Counted from the first letter of the stretch, positions 13,244 to 24,639 are shown. The stretch is DNA of 64,000 bases from Megamerina dolium (GCA_963854835.1 OY978526.1:21110334-21174333), one strand, 5' to 3'. Notes: generated by a model from the letters alone, not told the origin. Translations and numbers: made by a program.

Positions 13244-14548
13244 AAGGGTTATGAATTTTGCGGTTTCAAAAGTAAATGTAAATAAAACACATATAAAATA
13301 TTTTTTATCATGATATTTCTTTTTTATTATAAAGTTTGAACGTTGACATTATGTGTGAAATACTACATCATTTAAATGACCACCACGCGAATTGTTGCAA
13401 GCATCGATTCTTTTGAGGTAATTTTCGACCACTTTTTGACACATATTGGGCGGTATCTCAGCCATAACGTGACGAATGTTGGTTTTTAGGTGCTCAAGAG
13501 TTAAAGGTTTATCTGCATAAACACGGTCTTTCGCGTAGCCCCACAAAAAAAAGTCAAGCGGTGTCAAATCGCATGATCTTGGTGGACACTTGATATCGCC
13601 ACGACGAGAAATTACGCGGCCAGAAAATTTCTCTTGCAATAAAGCCATATTCGCTCGAGTTGTGTGGCATGTGGCACCGTCTTGTTGAAACCACATATTC
13701 TCTAAGTCGTATTCTTCAATAGCAGGCAAAAAAAAGTCGGTTATCATATGACCATAACGCTCCGAATTGACGGTGACAGTCGTTCCATCGTCGTTTTCGA
13801 AGAAGTAAGGTCCAATCACACCTCCGGACCAAAGAGCGCACCAAGCAGTGACTTTTTGTGGATGTAGTGGCCTCTCTTCAATTACTTGAGGATTCTCAGA
13901 ACCCCAAATACGACAATTTTGTTTGTTAACATATCCACCGAGTGAGAAATGTGCTTCGTTGCTGAAGAAAATTTTGTTCGAAAAATCGCCGTCCACCGCC
14001 TGTTGTTCGAGCACCCATTCGACGTATCTACGACGTTGTTAATGGTCAGCTGGCTTCAGTTGTTGTGTGAGCTGGATTTTATATGGATGTAAGTGTAGAT
14101 CCAAATGCAAAATACGCCATAATGTGCCGTAAGACAGTCCTAATTCCTGAGAACGACGAGGAATCGACACATTCGGGTCTTCGGCAACACTTTCACTTAC
14201 AGCAGCGATATTTTCGGTGGTACGAGCGAAACGATGATGCACAGGCCTTACAATATCTGTAACCGATCCAGTCTCTTCATATTTCTTCACAATTTTGCCA
14301 ATTGCTTGCGTAATTGGACGATTATGTAAACCATAATCTCCTCTTAAAGCACGAAATGTGGCTGTGGCAGAATCACCATTTTTGTAGTAGGTTTTTACAA
14401 TTTTAATGCGTTGTGCGATAGTTAAGCGATCCATTTTCGCAAATGTCAGACTTTAAACTGAAAAAGAAAGAAATTGTTTTAACTACTCAATTTGACAGAT
14501 GTCGAATTCTAGCCCTATACTTTTGAAACCGCGAAATGGATAACCCTT
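13244..14548 (-). mobile_element. DD41D mariner-like element rosa-1
   Basis: The ends are inverted: AAGGGTTATGAATTTTG (13244) and, in reverse from 14548, AAGGGTTATCCATTTCG, both continuing CGGTTTCAAAAGTA. TA flanks each side (13242-13243, 14549-14550). Length 1305 bp. It is the least damaged of four near-identical copies in the window (others at 25.8, 37.3 and 62.4 kb). The rosa group is known from tephritid flies; the assignment rests on the 41-residue spacing of the catalytic residues. Confidence 0.9.
13349..14434 (-). pseudogene. DD41D transposase, one nonsense codon
   Basis: Transposase of rosa-1, reading from 14434 (MDRLTIAQRIKIVKTYY). The N-terminal third carries helix-turn-helix DNA-binding segments. 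The catalytic acids are in FFSNEAHFS (Asn in place of the Asp seen in the DEAHF copies), WFQQDGATCHTT and DLTPLDFFLWGY, with 41 residues between the latter two. A TAA at 14039-14041 (serine TCA in the sister copies) interrupts an otherwise continuous 361-codon frame ending at 13349. So two lesions are seen: the stop and the loss of the first catalytic Asp. Confidence 0.9.
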
Positions 14549-14599
14549 TACATTCGGTCATTCATTTCAATTGAGAAATATTGTGATCGAATAACCTGA

Positions 14600-15445
14600 C
14601 AGTGAGTTGAAAAGTTCCTGTAGCTCAGGAAGGTCCGGCAAAAGAATGGTATTTTTTTTCTGGGGTTCGGAAATATTATTTTGAAATCATACACTTTATT
14701 TAAAATCTGTTAATCAGACAAAGTCGTTAAGAATGAAAATTAGTAGAATAGAACATCTGATTGATTCGTAAGTTAGAGTGGTAATGCTAATTTTCTGATT
14801 CTGAAAAGTAGCATGTGTTGATTTTTCATTGTTTTTTGATGGAAGAAAAAAACACTGTTCAAGCCACACCTTGGCCTTATAAGTATTATTCGGACTCTCC
14901 TCCATCGAGACAAATGATAGAGAACTGGTTTGCTGACTTTTATAAGGCCGCGTATGAACAGCAATTATGCCGAATGCTCTGATCTTCCAAAAGAAGTAGT
15001 GATACTGGAAAAAATCAAAAAAAGTCCACAAAATTGTTTTGGAAAATCATAAACTGGAGTTGCAGGAGATAACTGACATCTCAACAGAAACCTCGATGAC
15101 TAAGTATGAGAAGGAGGATGAAAGATGTAGAGATGGAAATGATTTTTTGCACTGGTATATAACAATGGACGAAATTTGGATGCAACAATATACTCCAGAG
15201 TCAAATCGGTAATAAGCTGAATGGACAACAGTCGCCGAACCTTTTCCAAAGCATTCAGAAACCCAACAGCCAGGTGGTAAGAATTTAGTGTCCATATTTT
15301 AGGATTCGTATGGAATTTTATTCATCAACTAGCTTAAAAAAGCCAATACCTTTAGTAGCGAACTCGCGAATAAACGGCCCTATATGAAGAAGAAAAAAAA
15401 TTGCTCTTTCGCCAAGACAATGCACCGTGTCACAAGTCATTGGCT
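14600..15445 (+). pseudogene. DD34D mariner transposase relic (second subfamily)
   Basis: Fragments in shifting frames resemble the mariner subfamily with the segments ATPWPYKYYSDSPPSRQ (about 14860-14920), PKEVVILEKIKKVHKIV, TMDEIWMQQYTPESNR (first Asp, about 15167) and FRQDNAPCHKS (second Asp, about 15410). The region carrying the third Asp is absent: the relic stops near 15445. Several frameshifts and stops are present. The 5' terminal repeat was not identified with confidence. Confidence 0.75.
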
Positions 15446-15559
15446 AACAGCGATTTTACATATTCGTAGACCTCAAACAATTTTTTTTTTCACATTTTGT
15501 TTATGAAATTACAAAATTATGGAGCTGCAACTCGGTATAGATGATTAAATTTATTCAGG

Positions 15560-15880
15560 AATTTACCGGTTTGAGAATGAGCAAAATCCAATGAAAATCA
15601 CCCCTACCTCTAATACAAAAGTATATTTCTATCTGTATATCTTCATATTCTACGCACGAAATAATAAAGATATGAAGCTGAAATTCGTTGTGTAATATTG
15701 TTTTTATTCTCGAATGTACCAGCTCAAACGTTGGCAAAATCGTATAAAAACCATCCTCACTTCCCATACAAAATTACATTTTCATATGCATATTTGCCAA
15801 CTTCAGTCACGAGTTTAGTATACCAGTATTGGTTTTTAGTAGTTCTATCGAAAATTACCAAATTCAAATACGAATTTATA
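15560..15880 (-). repeat. 155-bp repeat array C (two units)
   Basis: Two minus-oriented units of the 155-bp repeat, seen as 'cctctaatacaaaagtat' near 15606 and 'cttcccatacaaaattac' near 15760, 154 bp apart. It abuts the hairpin satellite. Confidence 0.65.
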
Positions 15881-15885
15881 TAACC

Positions 15886-17410
15886 TAAAAAAATGTCGAC
15901 ATCATTGCGAATTCTTTTTGCATTAATTTCGAAATAGGCGATTTTATACAATTTCATTTCGACATTATTGCAAAAATTTCCGATTTAATATTAAAAGTAA
16001 AATCTAAATTCATTCATTTTTTTTTTTTGTTAGATATTATTTCAAATTTTTTGCAATAATGTAGAAAAGTGAAGAAAAAATCTCCGATTTAATATCAAAT
16101 GTAAAATCATTATTTTTTTTTTGTTAGATATTATTTCAATTTTTTTTGCAATAATGTCGAAAAGTTAGAAAAAATTTTTTCGACATTATTGCATAAATTT
16201 CCAATTTAATATCAAAAAGGCAAAATTTAAATCCTTTCATTTTTTTTTAATATTATTTCAATTTTTTGCAATAATGTCGAAAAGTGAGAAAATTTTTTTC
16301 GATATTATTGCATAAATTTCCAATTTAATATCAAAAGAAAAATCTAAATTCATTCATTTTTTTTTTTGTTAGATATTATTTCAAATTTTTTGCAATAATG
16401 TAGAAAAGTGAAGAAAAAAATTTCAAATTTCAACATCAAATGTAAAATCATTATTTTTTTTTTGTTAGATATTATTTCAATTTTTTTTGCAATAATGTCG
16501 AAAAGTGAGAAAAATTTTTTCGACATTATTGCATAAATTTCCGATTTAATATCAAATGTAAAATCATTATTTTTTTTTTGTTAGATATTATTTCAATTTT
16601 TTTTGCAATAATGTCGAAAAGTTAGAAAAAAATTTTTCGACATTATTGCATAAATTTCCAATTTAATATCAAAAAGGCAAAATCTAAATCCTTTCATTTT
16701 TTTTTTAATATTATTTCAATTTTTTGCAATAATGTCGAAAAGTGAGAAAAACATTTTTCGACATTATTGCATAAATTTCCGATTTAATATCAAATGTAAA
16801 ATCATTATTTTTTTTTTGTTAGATATTATTTCAATTTTTTTTGCAATAATGTCGAAAAGTTAGAAAAAAATTTTTCGACATTATTGCATAAATTTTCAAT
16901 TTAATATCAAAAAGGTAAAATCTAAATCCTTTCATTTTTTTTTTTTCAATATTATTTCAATTTTTTTTTGCAATAATGTCGAAAATTGAAAAAAAATTTC
17001 GACATTATTGCATAAATTTCCGATTTAATATCAAAAGTAAAATCATCATTTTTTTTTGTTAGATATTATTTCAATTTTTTGTAATAATGTCAAAATTTTT
17101 CGACATTATTGCATAAATTTACGATTTATTATCAAAAAAGCAAAATCTAAATTCATTAATTTTTTTTTTTGTTAGATATTATTTCAATTTTTTTGCCGAA
17201 AAGTGAACAAAATTTTTCGACATTATTGGGTAACAAAGTGAACAAAATTTTTCGACATTATTCCATAAATTTACGATATAATATCAAAAAAGCGTAATCT
17301 AAATCCATTAATTTTTTTTTTTTGTTAGATATTAATTCAATTTCTTTTGCAATAATGTCGAAAAGTGACAAAAATTTTTGCGACATTATTGCATAAATTT
17401 ATTGACATTA
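15886..17410. repeat. tandem hairpin satellite
   Basis: About twelve units of roughly 90-125 bp. A typical unit has a T-run with GTTAGATATTATTTCAA, then the arm GCAATAATGTCGAAAA, a 10-15 nt spacer, the inverted arm TTTTCGACATTATTGC, and TAAATTTCCGATTTAATATC. Left arms occur near 16058, 16148, 16269, 16392, 16489, 16603, 16726, 16845, 16968, 17083, 17190 and 17348. Units at 16058 and 16392 carry TAG for TCG in the arm and lack the right arm, and about 338 bp separates them, so there is higher-order structure. At least three monomer subtypes differ in the linker. No coding. Confidence 0.85.
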
Positions 17411-17752
17411 AATTGCCGATATTTAAAATTTCTAAATTTACAATTTTCATTAATATTCTCACATATTTTTCTTTAAATCATGTCAATAACAACCCTGTTA
17501 TTTATCACAACGAATAAGCTCTCACAAATTACTGTTATGCCAGTATAATCGTCGTCAAGTTCATATATATGTACATATATCGATTAGGTTGCTAATGACA
17601 ACGTTTTGGTTTTTGTGTACAATAACATGAGAAAGAAAAGTACTACGCAATTTATTAAGTACTTTATTTTCACACAATTATTCACATAGTACCTACATAC
17701 TTCTATTCTTGTACATTATTATTATTAAAAAAAAAAAAAAATTTATAACAAA
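17411..17752 (+). promoter_or_regulatory. upstream region of Arl6
   Basis: About 340 bp between the hairpin satellite and the Arl6 start codon. It must hold the 5' UTR and probably core promoter, but no element can be placed with confidence. A 15-A run at about 17727-17741 precedes the ATG, whose context is ACAAAATGG, close to the usual fly start context. Confidence 0.35.
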
Positions 17753-18572
17753 ATGGGCATGTTTAATAAATTAGCCGGTATAATGAAAATGAAAAAGCAA
17801 AAAATGACAATACTTGTAATTGGTCTAAATAATAGTGGCAAATCGACAATAATAAATCATTTAAAACATTCACATGACCACCATCAATCAGCTATAGCAG
17901 TACCGACAGTGGGTTTTACTGTGCAACAATTTCAGAGTGGGAATCAAAATATGAATGAAATGATTTTCGTTGGTTTTAATACATTTATTTTTTTTTTTTT
18001 TTATTGATTTTTAGATCAGGGAGCAATGTTAACAATGATTGATATGTCGGGTGCGGGAAGATATCGTAATTTGTGGGAGCATCATTTTAAAAATTGTCAG
18101 GGTATTGTCTATGTCATCGATTCGAGTGATCGTATGCGTTTGGGTAAATAGTGTGTCGTACTTATTGCATTTTAATTAGTTTTTAGTTCATATAATCAAA
18201 TTATTTCAGTTGTTGTTAAAGATGAATTGGATACACTTTTGAAACATCGTGATCTCGAAAATCGTGCTATACCCATACTTTTCTATGCCAATAAAATGGA
18301 TTGTAAGGAGGCATTATCAAGTGTTAAATTGGCTGCCGGTAAGCAAAAGCTTAGCTTCATGTAATAATTTGGAGTAAAAATCCATTCCATTCCATTCCAT
18401 TCCATTCCATACAGCACTTGGTTTGGAAAATATCCAAGATAAACCATGGCATATTAGTGCAAGTAATGCCAATACAGGTGAAGGTCTTGAGGATGGTGTA
18501 CAATGGCTGGTGCAACAGATACGTTTATCGATTATACATGATAAACATATGTCGACAAGCAATAAATCGTAA
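17753..18572 (+). CDS. Arl6: ADP-ribosylation factor-like protein 6 (BBS3 homologue)
   Basis: Small GTPase that, in its GTP form, recruits the BBSome coat to membranes at the cilium base. Exons by splice-site and frame fit: 17753-17936, 18015-18143, 18210-18338, 18415-18572; three phase-1 introns of 78, 66 and 76 bp, all GT-AG; 199 residues. Seen: P-loop GLNNSGKST (residues 24-32), switch I PTVGF with Thr52, G3 DMSGAGRYRN (71-80), G4 NKMD (132-135) and IQDKPWHI (154-161), which is characteristic of Arl6. The first donor was chosen at 17937 because it leaves 15 residues between PTVGF and DMSG, as I recall for human ARL6; a GT at 17973 also keeps the frame but adds 12 residues. Odd point: Ala75 stands where vertebrate ARL6 has the G3 glutamine. 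Family call is firm. Confidence 0.95.
18381..18410 (+). repeat. (TCCAT)6 in Arl6 intron 3
   Basis: Six perfect TCCAT pentamers fill the end of the third intron and stop directly before the ACAG acceptor at 18411-18414. They therefore form the only pyrimidine-rich stretch before that splice site. Confidence 0.9.
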
Positions 18573-18887
18573 ATGAGCAAACCGACAACATTAAATTGCA
18601 TTGAATTTCCATTTCTTGTGTTTTTTTTTTTTGGGGATTATTCCCAACATGTTAACAGTATACACAGGAATAATAAATAATCATCAAAATGTGCAAAGTG
18701 CTACTGTATGTAGCACGCATGCATTTAGTTAAGACTATCATCATATTAATTAGAATTCGAATTTTTTCTTAGAAACATAAATGCTTGTTATATTAAATGA
18801 CTACGCATGGCGACGCATCGTCTTCACGTCTTCACGTCGTATCGTACGCATCCGCTAAGCAAAATAATTGTAAAAAAAAACAATAAA
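18573..18887 (+). terminator. Arl6 3' UTR with candidate poly(A) signals
   Basis: AATAAA occurs at 18672-18677 (about 100 nt past the stop) and again at 18882-18887. Either could direct 3' end formation; transcripts would decide. Confidence 0.45.
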
Positions 18888-20380
18888 TTTAAATCTGTTT
18901 TCCGCTATTATTGTATGTAGTTGCATTGTGGCGCTAGCTGCTTGTTTGTTTGTATGTATAATCAACACTGAAGATTTGGCTCGTTAGAGATTTAGAACGC
19001 AATTCGTTAAAAATACGCATGTACGACTGACTGTATATAGTATGAAGACCGATGGACATATGTATGTACATATGTATGTATAAGTCTAGAATATAATACA
19101 TAATCGTATATAGTATGTAGAACGGATAATGTCTGATTTAATTTCAAAAACATTCTAACGTACGGTTTATTCGTAATTATATGTTGGGCCGATAGATAGT
19201 TAGGCAGGCAGGTAGGTAGGTAGGTAGGTAGGTAGGTTGGGTATGTACATAGTTAGCTTGATAGGTACTCGTACTTGCCAGTCAGTATTTAACTGAACTT
19301 CTTTCTTCCTTATCTAATGATGTTTTCTATAATACTAAGTACAAATAAGCAGTGTATACTATGAATGGGTCATGAAGCATAGCCATTGAAACTATAATTT
19401 AAAATATATTTGCGGGTTTTGTTTTTTGTTTTTTTTTTTTTTGCTCTATTTTGTGTTGTTGTATTGTTTCTTTGAGTTTTGTAATTCTATAATTATAATT
19501 AGTATATTGAATAAGTTATTAGAAATTACTTACGAGCACATATGTATGATGTGTATGTCTGTGTGTGTGTGTGTGTATGAACTAAGAAATTATTGAGGAA
19601 TCAAAAGAGAGAGAAAAGGGAAGAGCTTTCACTATGTGTATAGATGCTAATGCTAATACACTGTTTTCACAGAAATTATTCATTAAAAAAATACAATATT
19701 TTAACTCTTTTGTATAGCAAAATTGAAATAAATTTATAATAAAATGAAATAATTTTTATTATTTTTTTTTTTACGAAAAACAGAAGATAAAACAAAAAAA
19801 AAAAAAAGTATTGTACTACAACAGAGAAAGACTTTGCTCGCCTCTATTCTTTCACGATAGTCTAACATCATATAAACAATTTCAATGAAGCATGGAAATG
19901 CAAAAGTATTGTTTCATTTGAAAGAAATATGCAAAGAACATATGGTAATGCATGAAAAAACTTTTGCTGTGTCTTCAACCGTTAAAAATATTGCAGAATT
20001 AAAGAAAAACAAAATGCATTTTTGGATTTTGGTGAATAATTATCCCAAAGGAAATGAAAAGACTCACTTGCCAAAATTTCAAAAAATATTAATATGAACT
20101 GAGAAATTTATGATTTTATTTTCATATTGGTTCTAAAAATATTTTGATTTTGTAATACAAAATTCTTTTTTTCCTTCTTTAATTTAAACCCTCATACCGA
20201 ATTTTTTAATTTAATTTATGTTACATTCAAATAGACCATATCGTATAGAAGCAATTTTCTTATCTAACCATTTAGAAGAGTTTTTTTTTTTAAAGAAAGC
20301 AAAAAGTAAATCTTGAATTGGACCCGTGTATTTTTTAGTTTTTGTTTTTTTGTAAGAAATTAAAAAAGTATTAATTTTAT
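18888..20380. other. AT-rich non-coding DNA
   Basis: No convincing gene. A GGCA/GGTA tetranucleotide run lies at about 19201-19238 and a (TG)n run near 19560-19577. A 70-codon open frame at 19885-20097 is AT-biased and shows no recognisable motif. Confidence 0.5.
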
Positions 20381-21580
20381 ATGGCAAAACAAGTATGTTT
20401 GGAGGGACCAGTGCTTAGGAGGAAAAATTAAAGCGTTTTGGTAATATATTTTAACGATCCGAGGGCGATTTCTAGGCAGCTAGAGTGTTATTTGGGAATT
20501 TTTAGAAGTTTTTTTCCTTAATTTTACAGGACCAGTCCTTAGGGTGAAGCTATGGGGTTAGTATGCTCGGGAGAAATTTTCGAAAAATTAATACATATGT
20601 GGGAATTACAAGTCTAGGAGAGCTCTTTGGCCCAGCTTCCTTTCTAGTACTGTTTTGAGCAGTATAGGAAGAGATCTACTCATATTAGCCGGTTCCAAAT
20701 GGCAGAATCCTTGTGACATTACTTTTTCTGAGCTTTGTCACAGAGCGCTGTTAAAAACATTTTCATGGCAAATTTTCACTGCCGGAAGAATTCCCAATTG
20801 TTTGCCGACAGATGAGTAATGTTCGACAGAAAAATCTTTTCGATATTAAAGTCGTGCTTCAGCCGGAGACGACCTACATTTCAGAAGTCCAACGCAATAA
20901 CCACTGATCTACGGCACCCAATGGCGGAAATATTACTGAGGAAAAATTAATGGGAGACGGCATCTATGGAGATACTTAAAGATTTTCTGGTGTTTTTATG
21001 CTCCTGAGATGTGAAAATTTTGTGGTAAATAAGTTTGTAGGGAATATTACGAAGGAAAAATTCATAGTGATACACTTCAAGGCACTAGGGAAGATTCCTG
21101 AACATCTATGAGGTTATTAGTTGAGTTTTAGGTATGTTTATACCTAAAGCAAGTATACTTAACTGAAATGTTCGTAGGAAATTTCTGCAGATATTGTATT
21201 TTTTGTTGAATTTTCGATTTTTTTATGTTCATATTGTACGAGAACCTCCCTCTTATAGCGGTGAGTATGTTTGGTGGATAAGTTAATGGGGGTGAATCAT
21301 ACATGTTACCACTTATGGGACTATTCCTAAGAATTTATGGTACTATTTGTCAATGTTTTAAATGTTTTTATGTTAATTTTATTACAAAGGTTCCCACTTA
21401 AGGGTGAAGATATATGATGAGTATGTTCGAAGGAAATATTAGAGGGTAAAAGTTAATGGGGATTAGTCATACACTTCAACGCTCTAAATATAATTCGTGT
21501 ATAGCCATGTTTTTATTAGTCAAATATAAGTTATTTTTACATTCTCTTTGTATGGAGCCATATGAAAATAGGCGATTTAC
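20381..21580. repeat. dispersed repeat family 2, interrupted by a SINE
   Basis: Diverged blocks recur about every 150-220 bp: 'agtatgttyggagg', 'ggaaatattac(g)aaggaaaaatt', 'atggggrttagtcat', 'acacttcaaggca', and 'ccagtccttagggtgaag'. SINE copy 2 splits the array at about 20625-20919. No coding frame survives. Confidence 0.5.
20625..20919 (-). mobile_element. tRNA-derived SINE, copy 2
   Basis: The head on the minus strand begins GGGTGCCGTAGATCAGTGG at 20919 with an A-box-like segment. The body and the 3' tail (a 'tgtgacaaagctcagaaaaagtaa' type block, then 'agagatctactcatattagccgg' on the plus strand) match copy 3 at 39.8 kb closely, which gives the family a length of about 290 bp in this copy. 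The left boundary is approximate. Confidence 0.7.
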
Positions 21581-22478
21581 AATCCTCCACTAATTTCAAA
21601 AAATCTCTTTTACAACTGTAAGAAAGTTCATATCTGAAAATTTATATTTGCTTCCTTAAGAAAAAAAAATTATAATGAAAAATGTTCAAGACATTAAAAA
21701 ATTTAAACGATCTTAATGATCGTTTAAAGAATTACAACATTAAGCAGTTAATTAGTATCACAGTAATAATATGATGAGCATATTTAGCATTATTCCAATT
21801 TCCAAATTTTATAAATATTACAATTATTAGAATTCACACACATTCTCACAATCACACAATTACACTCATTGTAAATAGAATCCCATATAAAAGATTACTT
21901 AACGGTTAAATGCTCATTTTGCCACGGTACGAAAATATCGTGACCATGCTCAAATATCAATATATGGCAATAATCACATGAATTTTCAACTAAAGAGCAG
22001 CATATATAGATATATTCATATGTATGTGTGGTATATATATGTGTGTGTGTGTGTGTATTATATTTGATATAGTACAATCAGCATAATAGATTGTTCCATT
22101 TTCTTTTGTTTTTTTTTTTTTTATTTAATACAATTAAAACAGTTTTGCTAGAAAAAAAAAAATAAAATCCATAAAATGTTTGAGAAAAATTCTCCAAAAA
22201 TACCAAAATAAAGTGTAGTTTATATGTGACATGGAGCTTCTTTTATTCTCTCATAATATATATTTCGTTCTCTCCCTCTCTCTCTCTTTCTCTTTCTCTC
22301 TCGATAACTCTAGCTTTTTTATTGTATTTTTACCATTGTTTCTTTTTGTTTTTGTTGTTGTTGTTTTTGATGTCTGTTTGCGACTACTATGAGTCCATGG
22401 ACATGAAATTCATAAAATGCCGCCTACAATCAGGTCACTGGGGCGAATGTATTGATGGCCACCAAATACCTGTTGTCG

Positions 22479-22516
<38 letters not shown>

Positions 22517-24639
22517 GCCGCATATTACTGTAATGTTATTGTTATCGTTGTTGTTATTGCTATTGCAGTTATTATTGCTTATGTTGTCAGCATTTTTTTG
22601 TTTTTGTTTTATTTCTTTTACTTTTGATTTTGGGTTACTCGATTTGGCTATTTCAGCAACAATATTCGACCCATAAGTCAAAGTCGATAGTAAGGTGTGT
22701 ATGTATGTATGTATGTATGTATGTATGTATGTATGTATGTATGTAGTATATGTGAAAGAAAATAAATATTTCATTTTCTTTTATTTTAACCATTCATATT
22801 GCACCATAAAGAGCATCACCTGGTGATAGTGTTAGTGGTGTTATATAGTAGTATGAACTTCATCACATCTACCATAGTACATTAGGTTAAATATGCAGTA
22901 TTATGAAATATCTCCTCATATTGCATAGATATAAAATTTCATCATCATCATCATTGGCATCATCATCATCATCATCATCATTATGGATTTATTGGCTTCA
23001 AATTAATGCCTGTTCATAGTATTTAGCTATTTAACTACTTTATAATGGCACCTTATAATGGCATTGCATTGGTGGTGACTTCTTCTTCTTCTTCTTCTTC
23101 TTCTTCTCCATTTTGGTATTCTATGAAATTATGAACTTTTATGTCGAGCATATCGTTACAAAAAAGTTCAAACATGATTTCACAACTAGTTGTACTATTT
23201 AATAGTACATACTTTAACGTTCATAATGTCAAGCTTAGTTTTTTTTCTTCACTCATTGGTTGATACTAAAAGCGTATGCTATTAGATATAATAAATAGAA
23301 GCTTGATGATTTAGTCATAGTCAAAAAAATTAATTGAAAATAAATATGTTTAGACACACAAGTATTTATGAGCTAAGTATTCATGCATGAGCCAACATAT
23401 TTCGCAAAAAAAATTCCATAATAATAATGTCTTTATTTATGTATGTCGTCCCTCTCTGTAGTTGTTTTTTTAATTGCTTGCTTTTAAAAATATTCAACAG
23501 CAATATCACATGCAATAATATTTAATTCAGCTATGTATCGTAAGTATGTATGCAGTTAGTATATAAGTGTTTTAGCCAAAAAAAAACACAACCCTCCCTA
23601 CGCCCCCAAAATAATCCCCACCCAATGAAAGGATGATTCACACGAGCAACGTGATTTAAGGTCAACGTTAGAGTTCAGTTATTCGCCAAAAAAAAAAAAA
23701 GAAAAAATACGACAACAACAACAACAACAACAATAAAAGCAGCAACAGCAGCCAACAAATGCTAAAATACAACAACAACAACAACAACAACAAAAAGATC
23801 ACATATTCCCAAATAAGGTATCAAGTATGTGGTATGTGCGCTGCTTAAAAGAAGGCACGAAAGCCCTGACTCTCTGCCTGGTCAAAGATTAACAACAACA
23901 ACAACAACAAGAACAGTAGTAAGTAGCAAAAATATCGACAAAAATTTTTTTTAAATAAAATTTTATATTCAACATTACATCACACAAATATGGTCACATT
24001 GTGTGTATTTTAATCACATTAGTTCGCATGGCATCATAAAATATGTGCTACCATGCGAACTATGCAGTATCTACGATACCATAATCAGCATCCATCGACC
24101 ACATCATAATAAATCACATTTGGAATGCACAAGTCTTAAATTTGATGGCAGAGACAACAAAAATGTACAATACCAGAAATACACCTGAGCCAATTGAATG
24201 CAAGCTGTTCTTGTTGGTATTTTCTACTGCTACTGCAAGTTCACGTCTCAAAAGTGAAATGTGAACCCAATGTGAACCAATTCATTTCGAATATTTCGAA
24301 TAAAATATTTTAGCACTTTCACCATTCATACCAATCCATTGGAGGAGGAGACACATACACATAAAAAGTTCACCGTCATATACACCGGCCGCACAAATGC
24401 TAACTGCAAATATTTTGTTATTCAAGAGTCGGCAACATAAATCAAGCTAACCATTTTGACACTGCTACAATATATTTCCATCTGAGGATGATATTATTAT
24501 TTATTGAATCAAAATCATACTTACTACTTCTGTGTATGTCTCTGGGAAATCTCATTCACTTATTGGCATATTGTTTGTACGAGGGGGAAAGATTCATAGG
24601 TTGGGATAGTTAAAGGTTAAACACCATATGCCGATAGAT
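21581..24639. other. non-coding tract rich in microsatellites
   Basis: No firm gene. Microsatellites: (TG)n near 22035-22056, (TC)n 22270-22302, (TTG)n 22474-22517, (GTAT)n 22696-22746, (ATC)n 22940-22981, (TTC)n 23081-23107, (CAA)n 23712-23732, 23771-23792 and 23891-23910. An 11-bp perfect inverted repeat sits at 21702-21728. The block 22376-22530 is noted separately. Confidence 0.55.
22376..22530. other. GC-richer block open on both strands, possible exon
   Basis: Between long microsatellites lies a 90-bp block of mixed composition. Plus strand reads CDYYESMDMKFIKCRL then QSGHWGECIDGHQIPV in one frame with many C-ending codons. Minus strand reads a polyglutamine run from the (TTG)n, then VFGGHQYIRPSDLIVGGIL and a stop, preceded by an ACAG that could be a splice acceptor. 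Neither is recognised, and the two readings cannot both be real genes. It may be a small exon, a UTR or chance. Confidence 0.2.

Noticed and set aside
17753..18007. Arl6 exon 1 extended with MNEMIFV using the donor at 17973
   Set aside because: It would add 12 residues between switch I and the DMSG motif; the donor at 17937 gives the expected 15-residue spacing. Transcript data could overturn this.
19885..20097. 70-codon open frame starting MKHGNAKVLFHLKE
   Set aside because: Strong A bias, no recognisable motif, no splice context or neighbours to support it.
22430..22774. Open frames with polyasparagine, polyvaline or polyleucine
   Set aside because: They are readings of the (TTG)n microsatellite in different frames; only the short non-repetitive block nearby was kept as a low-confidence item.
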